Part shown: positions 39,845-48,744 of the stretch, one piece after another
How positions within the stretch are numbered: position 1 is the stretch's first letter
How the letters are laid out: every line of letters starts with the position of its first letter
NCBI GenBank assembly: GCA_017534835.1
Contig: JAFXVT010000045.1
Location: 1 to 64,000, forward strand
DNA: 64,000 nucleotides
Source: Ruminococcus sp.
GTDB lineage: Bacteria; Bacillota; Clostridia; Oscillospirales; Ruminococcaceae
Direction: 5' to 3'
Made by a program: the position numbers and the translations under genes
Notes under the pieces: model-generated
What the model saw: only the letters and a program-made list of their open reading frames with translations
The model's database searches: none
Told to the model about the DNA's origin: nothing

Positions 39845-40012
39845 ATAGCAAGGGTGCGCGGCGATAGACCGCCGCTTTGTGGAGCTTTGCCGCGAAACAG
39901 GCAGCAGCGACACGCCGCTTATACCATATTATTTCTGAAATAGCAAGGTGCGCGGCGATAGACCGCCGCTTTGTGGAGCTTTGCCGCGAAACAGGCAGCG
40001 CGGACACCGCGC
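39845..40012. repeat. Tandem GC-rich repeat with a REP-like palindrome
   Basis: A 60-base sequence beginning ATAGCAAG and ending CAGGCAGC occurs twice, at 39845-39905 and 39940-39999, with a 95-base period and essentially one indel difference. Each copy contains inverted repeats (GCGGCGATAGACCGCCGC). The second copy runs into GGCAGCGCGGACACCGCGC (39994-40012), whose reverse complement is at 10801-10819. It fills the gap between the TerD gene and the GNAT gene and overlaps neither. Confidence 0.75.
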
Positions 40013-40018
40013 CGCCGC

Positions 40019-40540
40019 TCACAGCCTGAGCGTATATAAGCATTCGCGGCGTTCCTCATCGGGAGCAAGCTTGTTGTATCTGCCGCCGTATTCGTCAGCA
40101 AGCGTCATACCGAGCTTTTCCATCACGCGGCGCGAGGGAAGGTTCTCCGAGTCGCAGTGCGCCTGAAAATGTCTTATCCCGAGCTCGTTCACTGCATATC
40201 CGAGCAGAGCTTCCGCAGCCTCAGCCGCATAGCCGTATCCGTGGAAGCGCTTGTTGATTATCCAGCCGAATTCCGCCGGTCCGCCGTTTTCGCTGAGATA
40301 AAGGCTGACCGCGCCGATGTGTTCCTCTCCGAGAAACACCGCCATTTCATAGTAGGACGGCTTCTCCTTGACGGATTCGTTCTCGGCGTCGATGAGATAC
40401 TGCATCGTATCGGTCTCGCTGTCGTTCGGCAGGAAGAGCATATACCGTGTATTTTCGGGGTCTGAGGCGTATTCGTGCGTTGAGGCGAAGTATTCTCTTC
40501 GCATCGGTCTCAGCGTCAGTCGTTCGGTTTCTATCATCAT
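40019..40540 (-). CDS. GNAT-family N-acetyltransferase (RimJ/RimL-like)
   Basis: A 173-residue acetyl-CoA-dependent acetyltransferase. The pattern is IETERLTLRPMRREYFASTH at the start, MAVFLGEEHIGAVSLYLSEN, the acetyl-CoA loop region GWIINKRFHGYGYAAEAAEA (about 97-116), and LGIRHFQAHCDSENLPSRRV with MEKLGM. This is the ribosomal-protein/amine acetyltransferase subgroup. The ATG at 40538 has GGAA 8 bases upstream; an ATG three bases later is equally possible. The longer frame adds 20 poorly conserved residues. Its 3' end abuts the tandem repeat. Confidence 0.85.
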   Translation of the reverse strand: MMIETERLTLRPMRREYFASTHEYASDPENTRYMLFLPNDSETDTMQYLIDAENESVKEKPSYYEMAVFLGEEHIGAVSLYLSENGGPAEFGWIINKRFHGYGYAAEAAEALLGYAVNELGIRHFQAHCDSENLPSRRVMEKLGMTLADEYGGRYNKLAPDEERRECLYTLRL

Positions 40541-40636
40541 ATCGTCAGTTCCATTCGTCTGTTTTACCGGTATTATATCATTTCTGCGGAGATCTGTCAA
40601 CTTTTGGGCGATACCGGCTTTTTTGCGGCTTGCCTG

Positions 40637-40665
40637 TTGATATTCTCACGTTTTTGTGTTATTAT
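40637..40665 (+). promoter_or_regulatory. Promoter of the AEC transporter
   Basis: TTGATA (40637-40642), 17 bases, TATTAT (40660-40665). Confidence 0.65.
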
Positions 40666-40696
40666 TAGATATATATGAAATAGAAAGAATGATGAT

Positions 40697-41653
40697 ATGT
40701 TTCTGGACGATCTGCGTTTCAGTCTGAACGCCACAGTTCCGGTTTTCCTGATGATGGTATTCGGCTATTTCTGCCGCAGGATAGGGCTCCTCGACGAGCC
40801 GACAACCGCAAAGCTCAACAAATTCACGTTTCGCACGCTCCTTCCGGCGCTTTTGTTCGCGGACCTTTCAAAGGCGGATTTCCGTTCGGTGTGGGATACG
40901 CGATTCGTGATGTTCTGCGTCATCGTGACGCTGCTCAGCATTTCTGCGGCGAGTGTTTATTCGCTCCTGCACAAGGACAAGAACGAGCGCGGCGAGATAA
41001 TACAGGCTTCCTACCGAAGCAGTGCGGCTGTGCTCGGGATAGCCTTTGTCCGCAATATCTACGGAGATTCGCTTATGGCGGCGCTGATGATAGTCGGAAC
41101 TGTTCCGCTTTACAATATCGCAGCGGTAACGGTGCTGTCGCTCACCTCGCCGGACAGGGAAAAGGACGGCGAAAAGCGCTCTCTTGCGGCGGATACTCTC
41201 AAGGGCATCGTCACTAACCCTATCATTATCGGCATAGCTGTCGGAATGGCGTGGTCGGTGCTGAAAATACCGCAGCCCGTGATACTTGAACGCTCGGTCT
41301 CTTATCTTGCGAATATGGCAACTCCGCTGTCGCTCATCGCACTCGGAGCGTCGTTCCGCACGAGCGAGGCGAAGGGCAGAATACGTGTGATAGTCGGGAT
41401 AGTGTTCATCAAGCTCGTGCTGTTCTGTGCGATATTCCTTCCGGCTGCGATATATCTCGGCTTCCGCGGAGAGAAGCTCATCGCAGTGCTCGTAATGCTC
41501 GGCAGTGCGACCACAGGAAGCTGCTTCGTGATGGCGAAGAATCTCGGACACAAGGGCGCGATAACCGCCTTTGCAGTAATGCTGACAACGCTGTGCAGCG
41601 CCTTCACGCTCACAACGTGGCTGTTTCTGCTGAAAAGGTTCGATTACATATAA
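40697..41653 (+). CDS. AEC-family transporter (auxin-efflux-carrier type)
   Basis: A 318-residue carrier with about ten helices in two inverted five-helix halves. The first half opens with VPVFLMMVFGYFCRRIGLLD and the second with ILERSVSYLANMATPLSLIA. The second half includes LGASFRTSEAKGRIRVIVGI and LGSATTGSCFVMAKNLGHKG, whose broken helix normally forms the substrate site. Bacterial members move organic acids such as malate. No metabolic neighbour hints at the substrate. It is alone between its promoter and a shared terminator. Confidence 0.9.
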   Translation: MFLDDLRFSLNATVPVFLMMVFGYFCRRIGLLDEPTTAKLNKFTFRTLLPALLFADLSKADFRSVWDTRFVMFCVIVTLLSISAASVYSLLHKDKNERGEIIQASYRSSAAVLGIAFVRNIYGDSLMAALMIVGTVPLYNIAAVTVLSLTSPDREKDGEKRSLAADTLKGIVTNPIIIGIAVGMAWSVLKIPQPVILERSVSYLANMATPLSLIALGASFRTSEAKGRIRVIVGIVFIKLVLFCAIFLPAAIYLGFRGEKLIAVLVMLGSATTGSCFVMAKNLGHKGAITAFAVMLTTLCSAFTLTTWLFLLKRFDYI

Positions 41654-41659
41654 AAAAAT

Positions 41660-41687
41660 GCCCGTAAGCGTGCTTACGGGCTGATTT
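41660..41687. terminator. Bidirectional terminator
   Basis: Perfect 10-bp stem GCCCGTAAGC/GCTTACGGGC with a short GT loop, flanked by A7 on one side and GATTTTTA on the other. It serves the AEC gene and the converging M23-dockerin gene. Confidence 0.9.
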
Positions 41688-41692
41688 TTATA

Positions 41693-43024
41693 TTACCATG
41701 TTGCCGTGCCTGAATTCTCGACTATCTTCTTGCGCATAACGATCATATCGAAGGTGTCGACGGACTTGTCGCTGTTCATATCAGCGGCTTCGTACTGCTC
41801 CTTTGTTATGGAGGTACCGCCGAGAAGATAATTCTGCATCATTACCGCGTCTGAGATAGTGACCTTGTCATCGCCGTTGAGGTCGCCGGAGGAGACAGGC
41901 TTCTTGCCGACTGTGAATGATGATTCAACGAGCTTGTAGCTCTTTCCGGATGAATCCTCAGCCTCGATGCGATAGGTGTAGGAGCCTTCCGCGAGCTTGT
42001 CGAAGGTTATCTGCTTGTCGAACTCGGTCGAAAGGTCGTAGGTTGCCGCATCCGGTGCAGCTTCAGCCGTGATGACAGCGGTCTTGCCGTCCTTGCTGTA
42101 GACACCGCCGCTGACCTTCTTTATGGGAAGATTCGATGAGATAACGCCCTTCACCTTGAATGGAGAACCGGCTGTGAGAGTATCCTTCGGAGCTGTTTCG
42201 CCGGAGATCGTCATACCGGACTCAAAATCGCGTACCTTTTCGAGGTAGTCCATCGAGCTGTAGCCCTTGATACCGTTGAATTCCACGTGTGCCCACTTTC
42301 CGTCGCCCTTTGTGACCTTCACCTCCGAGCCGGCAGGTATCTGTCCGAGCGCCGAGGTATCAGCACTGTGACCGGCTCTTATGTAGAGGAATGTGACAAC
42401 GCCCTTTGTGGTGTAAATTCCGGCGTAGTCCTCTGTACAACCGCAGGCAGGCTCTTCTGCGGTGAGAGATACGGGATTGGGGCTTGCGATCGAGGTCCCG
42501 TCGTATGTGAAGTAGGTGAGCGGGTCGTAGTAGGTCGTGCGGGGCCAGCCGTTGAGCAGAGCGTCGCAGATACCGAAGTGGAGGTGGTTCCCGCTGGACT
42601 GACCGGTGCTTCCGACCTGCCCGATAACATCGCCGCCTGATACCTCAGCACCGGCAGCTATGCTGACTGATGCACAGTGCGCATAGAAGGTATAAACGCC
42701 GAGGTCAGCGTGATAGAGGATTATCATATTGCCGTAAGCGTCCTTCCAGTCGGCGGAAATGCACGTACCGGGACGGACCGCATAAATGCTCGTACCATAG
42801 TCGGCTTCGATGTCGATGCCGTTGTGATAGCCGGAAGCGTCGCTGACGTTTCTCTGCGCATCGAAGTAGGTGGTTATCTTCTGGAACGCTTTATCTGTGG
42901 GCCATACAGCGGAAGCTGCTTCTGCCGCGTGTGAAACTGTACTGAGTCCGAGACAGGCAGGGACTGCGAATATCATAGTGATAGCAAGCAGTATCGAGGC
43001 TGCTTTTTTCATTATCCTGTTCAT
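41693..43024 (-). CDS. Secreted M23 peptidase with SH3-like and dockerin modules
   Basis: A 443-residue exported protein. The signal peptide ends near residue 33 (VSHAAEA). The M23/LytM peptidase domain is at about 45-170 with zinc ligands in YHNGIDIEA and HLHFG plus YAHC. A bacterial SH3-like domain follows at about 205-265 (YIRAGHSADTSALGQIPAGS), then a beta-sandwich domain and a type I dockerin at about 380-440 (DLNGDDKVTISDAVMMQNYL and DMNSDKSVDTFDMIVMRKKI). M23 enzymes cut peptidoglycan cross-bridges. Putting a dockerin on such an enzyme would tether it to a cohesin-bearing surface protein. Promoter at 43110-43138. Confidence 0.93.
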   Translation of the reverse strand: MNRIMKKAASILLAITMIFAVPACLGLSTVSHAAEAASAVWPTDKAFQKITTYFDAQRNVSDASGYHNGIDIEADYGTSIYAVRPGTCISADWKDAYGNMIILYHADLGVYTFYAHCASVSIAAGAEVSGGDVIGQVGSTGQSSGNHLHFGICDALLNGWPRTTYYDPLTYFTYDGTSIASPNPVSLTAEEPACGCTEDYAGIYTTKGVVTFLYIRAGHSADTSALGQIPAGSEVKVTKGDGKWAHVEFNGIKGYSSMDYLEKVRDFESGMTISGETAPKDTLTAGSPFKVKGVISSNLPIKKVSGGVYSKDGKTAVITAEAAPDAATYDLSTEFDKQITFDKLAEGSYTYRIEAEDSSGKSYKLVESSFTVGKKPVSSGDLNGDDKVTISDAVMMQNYLLGGTSITKEQYEAADMNSDKSVDTFDMIVMRKKIVENSGTATW

Positions 43025-43109
43025 TATATAAGCTCCTTAAGCTGAGATCGTCTTAATTTAAGCAGTGCTGCCGCCGATAAATTAGCTGACTGTTGACTGC
43101 ACAAGTTAT

Positions 43110-43138
43110 ATAATACCACATATCGTAGAAAATGTCAA
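43110..43138 (-). promoter_or_regulatory. Promoter of the M23-dockerin gene
   Basis: Minus strand TTGACA (43133-43138), 17 bases, TATTAT (43110-43115). An 85-base leader follows. Confidence 0.8.
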
Positions 43139-43225
43139 ACGGCGAAGCTGAAATATAGCTGTTTTGGCAGCAAATCTCGCGATATTACACAAAAAGTTCC
43201 GGTCCGATTTGTGAATAATAACAAA

Positions 43226-43251
43226 AAGCCGGAGGGTGACCCCTCCGGCTT
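43226..43251 (-). terminator. Terminator of the Wzz-like gene
   Basis: 11-bp stem AAGCCGGAGGG/CCCTCCGGCTT around TGAC (plus-strand reading), with TTTTTGTTATT following on the minus strand. Confidence 0.9.
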
Positions 43252-43261
43252 CCGTACAGGC

Positions 43262-44893
43262 TTACTTCTTCTTTTTGTTGTTTTTACCGTTGTTATTGCT
43301 GCTATTCTTTGACGAGCCTTTGTCTTCGGCAGCATCTTCGGTCTTTTCAGCTTCATCAGCGATAACTTCAACAACTTCCTCAGGAGTTGTCTCCTCAACT
43401 TCGGCTGTTTCATCGTTATCATTTACAGCTGCACCTCTTGCGAGCGCCTTTCTCTTCTTGTTGTCAGCGATGAGAGCTTCAATGAATGCGACGCAGAAGA
43501 ACACCATAAATCCGAGCGCTTCAAGTATTAAAAGCGGCTGCTTTGCGTTTTCTATGATGTGGCTTATTCTGTCTGTAGCTGTATTGGTCGCAGGAACGAG
43601 TACGCTGTACGCGTTCTTGAATGTAACGTTGCGGTAGTAATCGTCAGATGTCTTGTTGACGGTGTCGACAAGAGCAGTGATCTTCTCATTGAGAGAGGCG
43701 AGGTCTGCCTCGACCTTTTCGGTCTTTGAGGATGAACCTACGGGGTTGTTCTTGAGAGATTCCTGTCTCTCCTTATAGTAATTGATGCTCTGCTTTGTCT
43801 GGGCAAGACTTGTGGCGATGTCGTTCTTCGCCTGTATCATCTTGTCATACTGTTCTGATGCAAGAGTTGACTCTGTATTTGTATTATCTGTGCCGTTTCC
43901 GAATACGATTATCTGATCCTTCTGATATGCTGCGATAGAAGCGTCATAAGAGGCGATCTCTTCCTCGTACTGTGCCTTGCTGCGGTTGAGAGCCTTTATT
44001 CTGTACTCATAGTATGCAAGAGCCTCGTCCTTGTCCTTTGTGAGGTTATTTACTGTGACGTAGGATGAGATCTTGTCAAGGTCGATGCTCTCGACAGTTT
44101 TGATAGACTCATAGAGGTCATCGAAGGTATAGCCTGTTTCAGCAGAGCGGAAACGTGTTGTATCTTCCTTTGAGAGCTGTCTTACGTATTTCTCGAGCGT
44201 TGTGAGGCTGTTATCGAATACATCAACGGCTTCCGAGTAGTCATAGTCGGCGTAGTTGATAGTAGTAACAGCACTTCCGAGAGACTCGTTGTAGCCGTAT
44301 GTTTCATAGAAATAGTTCTGATACTTGTCGAGCATCATATTGAACACTTCAACAGCCTCGCTGTCTGAGAGCGAAGTCTCGTTATAGTTGAAGAACACCT
44401 TATACTGAGTGGGGAAGTAAGAAGTTTCGAGGATCTTTTCAACAGCGCTGACATTACCGTTCGTGTCGAGCACCTTATCGTACAGTGTGATCCTGTCAAC
44501 TGCGTTTTTGGGTTTGATACCCTCGAAAGCGATGCCCTGTCTGATCGGCTCAAGATTTGTCATATCCATACCGAGCTCATCGAGAGCTGCTTCGATAACA
44601 GCAGGGCTCTTAACGCTTGTTACCTCGAATTTGCGCCCGTTGGGGTCGAGGCCTTTTTCTATGCCGTCATAAGAAAAGCTTATGAGTGCGACGAGCGAGG
44701 GTTTGCTGACGTGAGTTGTTATTGTGGCGTATCCAAGCGAGAAGACCACGAACAATACAGCGACAACGAGCCATATGAGCACATATTTTCTGAGTTTTTT
44801 CAGTACGGTCGAAATTGAAACGACGACTTCATTTTCTTTTTCTTCCTGATTTTTTATCGTAATGTTAAGGTTACGATCGTCTTTTTTAGCCAT
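43262..44893 (-). CDS. Wzz-like (chain-length determinant type) membrane protein
   Basis: A 543-residue protein with the Wzz/BY-kinase-modulator topology. It has a short charged N-terminus, helix 1 at about 38-60 (YVLIWLVVAVLFVVFSLGYA), a large outer domain rich in coiled coil (about 230-430, such as YYEYRIKALNRSKAQYEEEI), and helix 2 at about 463-485 (LLILEALGFMVFFCVAFIEA). An acidic cytoplasmic tail ends in Lys/Asn repeats (KNSSNNNGKNNKKKK). Typical Wzz proteins control polysaccharide length, but no polysaccharide genes or tyrosine kinase lie beside it, and the acidic tail is unusual. Promoter at 44962-44990. Confidence 0.75.
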   Translation of the reverse strand: MAKKDDRNLNITIKNQEEKENEVVVSISTVLKKLRKYVLIWLVVAVLFVVFSLGYATITTHVSKPSLVALISFSYDGIEKGLDPNGRKFEVTSVKSPAVIEAALDELGMDMTNLEPIRQGIAFEGIKPKNAVDRITLYDKVLDTNGNVSAVEKILETSYFPTQYKVFFNYNETSLSDSEAVEVFNMMLDKYQNYFYETYGYNESLGSAVTTINYADYDYSEAVDVFDNSLTTLEKYVRQLSKEDTTRFRSAETGYTFDDLYESIKTVESIDLDKISSYVTVNNLTKDKDEALAYYEYRIKALNRSKAQYEEEIASYDASIAAYQKDQIIVFGNGTDNTNTESTLASEQYDKMIQAKNDIATSLAQTKQSINYYKERQESLKNNPVGSSSKTEKVEADLASLNEKITALVDTVNKTSDDYYRNVTFKNAYSVLVPATNTATDRISHIIENAKQPLLILEALGFMVFFCVAFIEALIADNKKRKALARGAAVNDNDETAEVEETTPEEVVEVIADEAEKTEDAAEDKGSSKNSSNNNGKNNKKKK

Positions 44894-44961
44894 TGTATCC
44901 TCCTGTACACATTTTTATTTCTGTATATATGCCGGATATTTCACATACCGACACTTTATTA

Positions 44962-44990
44962 ATAATACCATTTTGACAGAAAAAAGTCAA
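44962..44990 (-). promoter_or_regulatory. Promoter of the Wzz-like gene
   Basis: Minus strand TTGACT (44985-44990), 17 bases, TATTAT (44962-44967). Confidence 0.7.
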
Positions 44991-45029
44991 TAGTTCGCAC
45001 TTTTTTTCAAAATTTTCCAACATATAAAC

Positions 45030-45059
45030 AAAGCCGCCGGAAATGCGGCGGCTTTTTTT
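45030..45059. terminator. Terminator after the GH43 gene
   Basis: 10-bp stem AAAGCCGCCG/CGGCGGCTTT around a GAAATG loop. The plus side ends in seven T; the minus side, in the direction of the GH43 gene, continues GTTTATATG. Confidence 0.8.
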
Positions 45060-45086
45060 GGTGAAAAGAAGGTACACATCGCGTAA

Positions 45087-46583
45087 TTATGCGAAAAACA
45101 GCTCTTTTATCTCGATGTTGTCAGTGCCCTTGAAACGGATAGTGACGTCGAATCTGTCCTTCTCGTTCTGAACGGGAACAGATATATCAGTCCATATATC
45201 GGAGGGTGCGATAGCGGCTGTCTGACCGTTTATCTCGATGCTCCCTTTACCGTTTCCGCGGTAGGAAATGCCTATCCTTCCGGCGCGGCCGGAGAAGTAG
45301 CGGAAGCGGATGAGAGTTCCGTCGGCGACCTCACTGATGAAGCGTTCGGTGTAGTGGTCGATGCTCTTGCTTCCGACGCCTGTGGGAGCCTCGATGCTGA
45401 TGGTGCGGTGATTTACATTTGGGAAGCTTTCAGTGAATATCTTGTTCGAGCCGTGCGGCATATGACCGTTTGTGATGTGGCAGGCGATAGTTGCCGGATA
45501 GCGTCCCTCTGCGCGGAGAGGGCTTCCGTTGAGTCCGCAGCTCGAGATCTCGACCTGCTTGATGCTTCCGTCGGGCGAGATACATATCGGCTCAGCGCAA
45601 GCCTGTCTGCTGTAGTCGGACTTGTGTGTGAGACGGTGATAGAAAACGTACCACTGACCGTTTATCTCGATGATACTGCCGTGGGTAGTGCCTGTCATAT
45701 TCATTCTCGTATCGTCGCTGACGCCGTTCACGCCGACGTCGCCGTTTGATACGATCGTTCCGCCGAATACGAAATCTCTGTCCGGATAGTCGCTCACAGC
45801 ATAGCAGAGCTCGTGGTTCTTCTGTGAGGAGTAGATGAAGTAATACTTATCGCCTACCTTGCGCATAGAGCTTGCCTCGAAGAATTCGTGTCCGCCGAAA
45901 TCAGCCTCGTAGGGGATCACGTGGCGCGGTCCTTCCTTGACTGTGAGCATATCGTCCTCAAGAGTCACAACAGCCGGACCGTTCACGTTGTCGGGAGTCG
46001 CGAGTATCTCATCGCGTGTCTTGTCGAAGCGGTCCATAACAACAGCCATTTTTTCGTCATCTGAGGCGAGCTCGTCGTTGCTCTCGTCCATATACTGTGT
46101 TCCGTAGTAGATGCGGATAGTGCCGTTGTCGTTGAAAGCGCAGGGGTCGAAGCAGACATATTTTTTCATAGGTGTGCCGTCGGGAAAGTGAACATAGCCT
46201 AAATATTCATATTTCCCGGCAGGCTCGTCGCACACAGCGACGCTTATCGGACCGTAGTATCCGCCGTAGCCGAAATCGCCCGACATACAGTAATAGAGGT
46301 AATACCTTCCGTCGTTGCCTTTTACGACATCGGGAGCATACATATAGGGTCTGCCCTGAAAATCGGGGTCCTGTGAAGCCTTGTAGATGACACCGTCACA
46401 GCGCCAGTCCGAGAGGTCGTCTACGGGGGCGGAATAAACTGTGTAATCGCCCATGCAGAAGGTCCTTCCGCCTTCAAAGTCGTGTGAGCCGTAGAGATAG
46501 ACCCTGTCGCCGAAGATGTGAGGTTCACCGTCGGGGATATAGGCGTCCTGCGGCAGGAAGGGGTTAAAAACCTGCTTTTTCAT
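45087..46583 (-). CDS. Intracellular GH43-family glycoside hydrolase
   Basis: A 498-residue enzyme without signal peptide. The five-bladed propeller is at about 5-340, with catalytic-type acidic residues in YIPDGEPHIFGDRVYLYGSH, MYAPDVVKGNDGRYYLYY and HEFFEASSMRKVGDKYYFIY. A C-terminal beta-sandwich at about 375-498 (RFISEVADGTLIRFRYFSGR, GSIEINGQTAAIAPSDIWTD) looks like a CBM6-type carbohydrate-binding domain. GH43 enzymes are beta-xylosidases and alpha-arabinofuranosidases, so it probably trims imported xylo- or arabino-oligosaccharides. AGAAGGAG precedes the ATG. It lies 82 bases after glmM, with a hairpin between. Confidence 0.92.
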   Translation of the reverse strand: MKKQVFNPFLPQDAYIPDGEPHIFGDRVYLYGSHDFEGGRTFCMGDYTVYSAPVDDLSDWRCDGVIYKASQDPDFQGRPYMYAPDVVKGNDGRYYLYYCMSGDFGYGGYYGPISVAVCDEPAGKYEYLGYVHFPDGTPMKKYVCFDPCAFNDNGTIRIYYGTQYMDESNDELASDDEKMAVVMDRFDKTRDEILATPDNVNGPAVVTLEDDMLTVKEGPRHVIPYEADFGGHEFFEASSMRKVGDKYYFIYSSQKNHELCYAVSDYPDRDFVFGGTIVSNGDVGVNGVSDDTRMNMTGTTHGSIIEINGQWYVFYHRLTHKSDYSRQACAEPICISPDGSIKQVEISSCGLNGSPLRAEGRYPATIACHITNGHMPHGSNKIFTESFPNVNHRTISIEAPTGVGSKSIDHYTERFISEVADGTLIRFRYFSGRAGRIGISYRGNGKGSIEINGQTAAIAPSDIWTDISVPVQNEKDRFDVTIRFKGTDNIEIKELFFA

Positions 46584-46618
46584 GTTATTCTCCTTCTAAT
46601 ATTGTTTTCTATAAAGAC

Positions 46619-46641
46619 GGGCGGACACGACAGCTCCGCCC
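46619..46641 (-). terminator. Terminator of glmM
   Basis: 7-bp stem GGGCGGA/TCCGCCC with a 9-base loop, then GTCTTTATAG on the minus strand. Partial read-through into the GH43 gene is possible because no clear promoter follows. Confidence 0.6.
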
Positions 46642-46665
46642 ATAATTATCATCATATAGCCGTTT

Positions 46666-48051
46666 TCAGACAGTATGACCGTTCGCTCTTATAACGTCGA
46701 CGACACTGTTTACGTATCTGCGGCAGGTCTCCTCGTCCTCAGCCTCGACCATAACACGGACGAGCGGCTCGGTACCGCTTTCGCGGACGAGGATGCGTCC
46801 TGTTGAGCCGAGCTCATTGCTGACCTTCTCGACAACAGCCTGTACATCGGGGTCAGACTGAGCAGCCTTCTTGTCCTTCACACGGACATTTTCGAGCACC
46901 TGCGGATAAACGACGAACGGAGCAGCAAGCTCGCTGAGCTTCTTCCCGCGCGACATAATGACCTGCATCATCTTGAGGCTCGTGAGGATACCGTCGCCTG
47001 TTGAAGCGTACTTTGAGAAGATGATGTGACCGGACTGCTCGCCGCCGAGGCAGCAGCCGTGCTCCTTCATATATTCGTATACGTACTTGTCGCCGACAGC
47101 AGTTTTAGCGTAATCCACGCCTATCTCATCGAACGCCTTGAAGAGCCCGAAGTTGGACATAACTGTAGCTACGACTGTGTTGTTGACAAGCTTTCCGCGC
47201 TCCTTCATATATCTTCCGTAGATGTAGAGGATATGGTCGCCGGAAATAAGACCGCCCTTTTCGTCCACACAGAGACAGCGGTCGGCGTCGCCGTCGTAGG
47301 CGAAGCCCACGTCACAGCCGTTCTCCACGACATATTTCTGGAGAACTTCTATATGTGTAGAGCCTGCGTTATCGTTGATATTGATGCCGTTGGGCTCGGC
47401 GTTGATAACGTGTGTTTCGGCTCCGAGTGCGTCAAATACAGCCTTTGCGATGTTCCATGAAGCGCCGTTAGCGCAGTCGAGAGCGACCTTCACGCCTCTG
47501 AAGGAATACATACCAAGCGAGATGAGATAGCCGATATAGCGGTTCCTGCCGGAAACGTAATCGACTGTCCTGCCTATCTTATCGCCTGTTGCGAAGGGGA
47601 GCTCCTTCCATTCCTGACCGAAAGCATTGAGCTCTCCGTCGAGGTATGCCTCGATGAGGCTGATGACATCGTCCTCCATTTTTTCGCCGTTTCCGTTGAT
47701 GAGCTTGAGCCCGTTGTCGTGATAAGGGTTATGGCTGGCTGAGATCATAACAGCACAGTCGAAGCTGTCAACACGCGAGATATATGCAACAGAGGGAGTC
47801 GTGGTAACGTGGAGCAGATACGCATCCGCGCCGGAAGCCGTGAGACCGCCGACGAGCGAATACTCGAACATATAGCTGGAAAGGCGTGTATCCTTTCCGA
47901 TAACGATGCGTGCAGGGGAGTTGTCACCCTTGCGGCGTCTGAGCTCTCCGTAATACCAGCCGATGAAGCGGCCGACTCTGAATGCGTGGTCAGCAGTGAG
48001 GTTCTCGTTTGCAGTGCCTCTGAAACCGTCTGTGCCAAAATACTTACCCAT
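46666..48051 (-). CDS. glmM: Phosphoglucosamine mutase
   Basis: A 461-residue enzyme that converts glucosamine-6-phosphate to glucosamine-1-phosphate for peptidoglycan precursors. Landmarks are GKYFGTDGFRGTANENLTAD at the start, the phosphoserine loop ISASHNPYHDNG (Ser106), the Mg2+ loop FAYDGDADRCL, the sugar-specificity loop LGGEQSGHIIF and the phosphate-binding loop RESGTEPLVRVMVE. The promoter is at 48117-48145. The neighbours are unrelated, so it is not in the common cdaA-ybbR-glmM cluster. Confidence 0.95.
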   Translation of the reverse strand: MGKYFGTDGFRGTANENLTADHAFRVGRFIGWYYGELRRRKGDNSPARIVIGKDTRLSSYMFEYSLVGGLTASGADAYLLHVTTTPSVAYISRVDSFDCAVMISASHNPYHDNGLKLINGNGEKMEDDVISLIEAYLDGELNAFGQEWKELPFATGDKIGRTVDYVSGRNRYIGYLISLGMYSFRGVKVALDCANGASWNIAKAVFDALGAETHVINAEPNGININDNAGSTHIEVLQKYVVENGCDVGFAYDGDADRCLCVDEKGGLISGDHILYIYGRYMKERGKLVNNTVVATVMSNFGLFKAFDEIGVDYAKTAVGDKYVYEYMKEHGCCLGGEQSGHIIFSKYASTGDGILTSLKMMQVIMSRGKKLSELAAPFVVYPQVLENVRVKDKKAAQSDPDVQAVVEKVSNELGSTGRILVRESGTEPLVRVMVEAEDEETCRRYVNSVVDVIRANGHTV

Positions 48052-48116
48052 AATGTGTCTCCTTAAAGATTTTTTATGATCAATATGACACGGCTGAACT
48101 ATTCTGCTTTGTATTG

Positions 48117-48145
48117 ATTATATCACACACAAAATGTTCAGTCAA
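48117..48145 (-). promoter_or_regulatory. Promoter of glmM
   Basis: Minus strand TTGACT (48140-48145), 17 bases, TATAAT (48117-48122). Confidence 0.8.
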
Positions 48146-48196
48146 TATCATATGTTGCCGAAAATCCAGCGGTCTAACCGATAATTGCGGTCTTTC

Positions 48197-48466
48197 TCAG
48201 CGGATCTCGAAGCCGCTGTCTCCGTGAAGCGGAATGGTCTTTACGCGCATATTTTCTATGCGGACGAAGGTGCCCTTCTCTATGGCGAGTATCATATCGT
48301 CGATAGCTTTTTCCGTGCCCTCCGCCTCCATCTCGACCGAGCCGTCGAAGCAGTTTTTCACCCAGCCCGAAACGCCGAAGCTCCGGGCGGCATAGTATGC
48401 TCTGTATCTGAAGCCGACGCCCTGAACTGCGCCGTAGAACACGATATGTCTGCGTATCTTTTCCAA
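48197..48466 (-). CDS. Acylphosphatase, probable TTG start
   Basis: An 89-residue enzyme hydrolysing acyl phosphates. The signature YGAVQGVGFRYRA near residues 9-21 carries the catalytic Arg, and VSGWVKNCFDGSVEMEAEG carries the catalytic Asn. The normal family length of about 90 residues fits a TTG start at 48464-48466, with GGAGG 12 bases upstream. The only ATG/GTG-type alternatives upstream add 24 unlikely residues (KRSQIREFRRKSVV). Confidence 0.92.
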   Translation of the reverse strand: MEKIRRHIVFYGAVQGVGFRYRAYYAARSFGVSGWVKNCFDGSVEMEAEGTEKAIDDMILAIEKGTFVRIENMRVKTIPLHGDSGFEIR

Positions 48467-48639
48467 AACGACCGATTTCCTCCGGAATTCTCTTATCTGT
48501 GAGCGTTTTCCCAGCCCACACAATATAAAGTATACCACGAAAATACATCAAAGTCAATCAGGGTATGAATGACATATGTATAAAAAATTACGGTCGAGCT
48601 CTGGCTGATTGTGCGAAATGACGAAAATGAATAAAAGTC

Positions 48640-48668
48640 TTGACACGGGCAGATAATAGTGGTAAATT
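48640..48668 (+). promoter_or_regulatory. Promoter of the hrcA heat-shock operon
   Basis: TTGACA (48640-48645), 17 bases, TAAATT (48663-48668), directly followed by the CIRCE operator. Confidence 0.85.
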
Positions 48669-48672
48669 ATAA

Positions 48673-48699
48673 TTAGCACTCGGGAACATAGAGTGCTAA
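48673..48699. promoter_or_regulatory. CIRCE operator (HrcA-binding site)
   Basis: Exact inverted repeat TTAGCACTC-N9-GAGTGCTAA, the canonical CIRCE sequence. It overlaps the start site region of the operon, so HrcA represses its own operon. Confidence 0.97.
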
Positions 48700-48744
48700 A
48701 CAGTACCGGAAAGCTTATCCGGTGCAGAGAAAGGTTGTGTTTTC

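Noticed and set aside
39834-40101. Small Ala/Arg-rich frames in the tandem repeat region
   Set aside because: They differ from each other only because of the repeat, have no ribosome site and translate the GC-rich palindromes.
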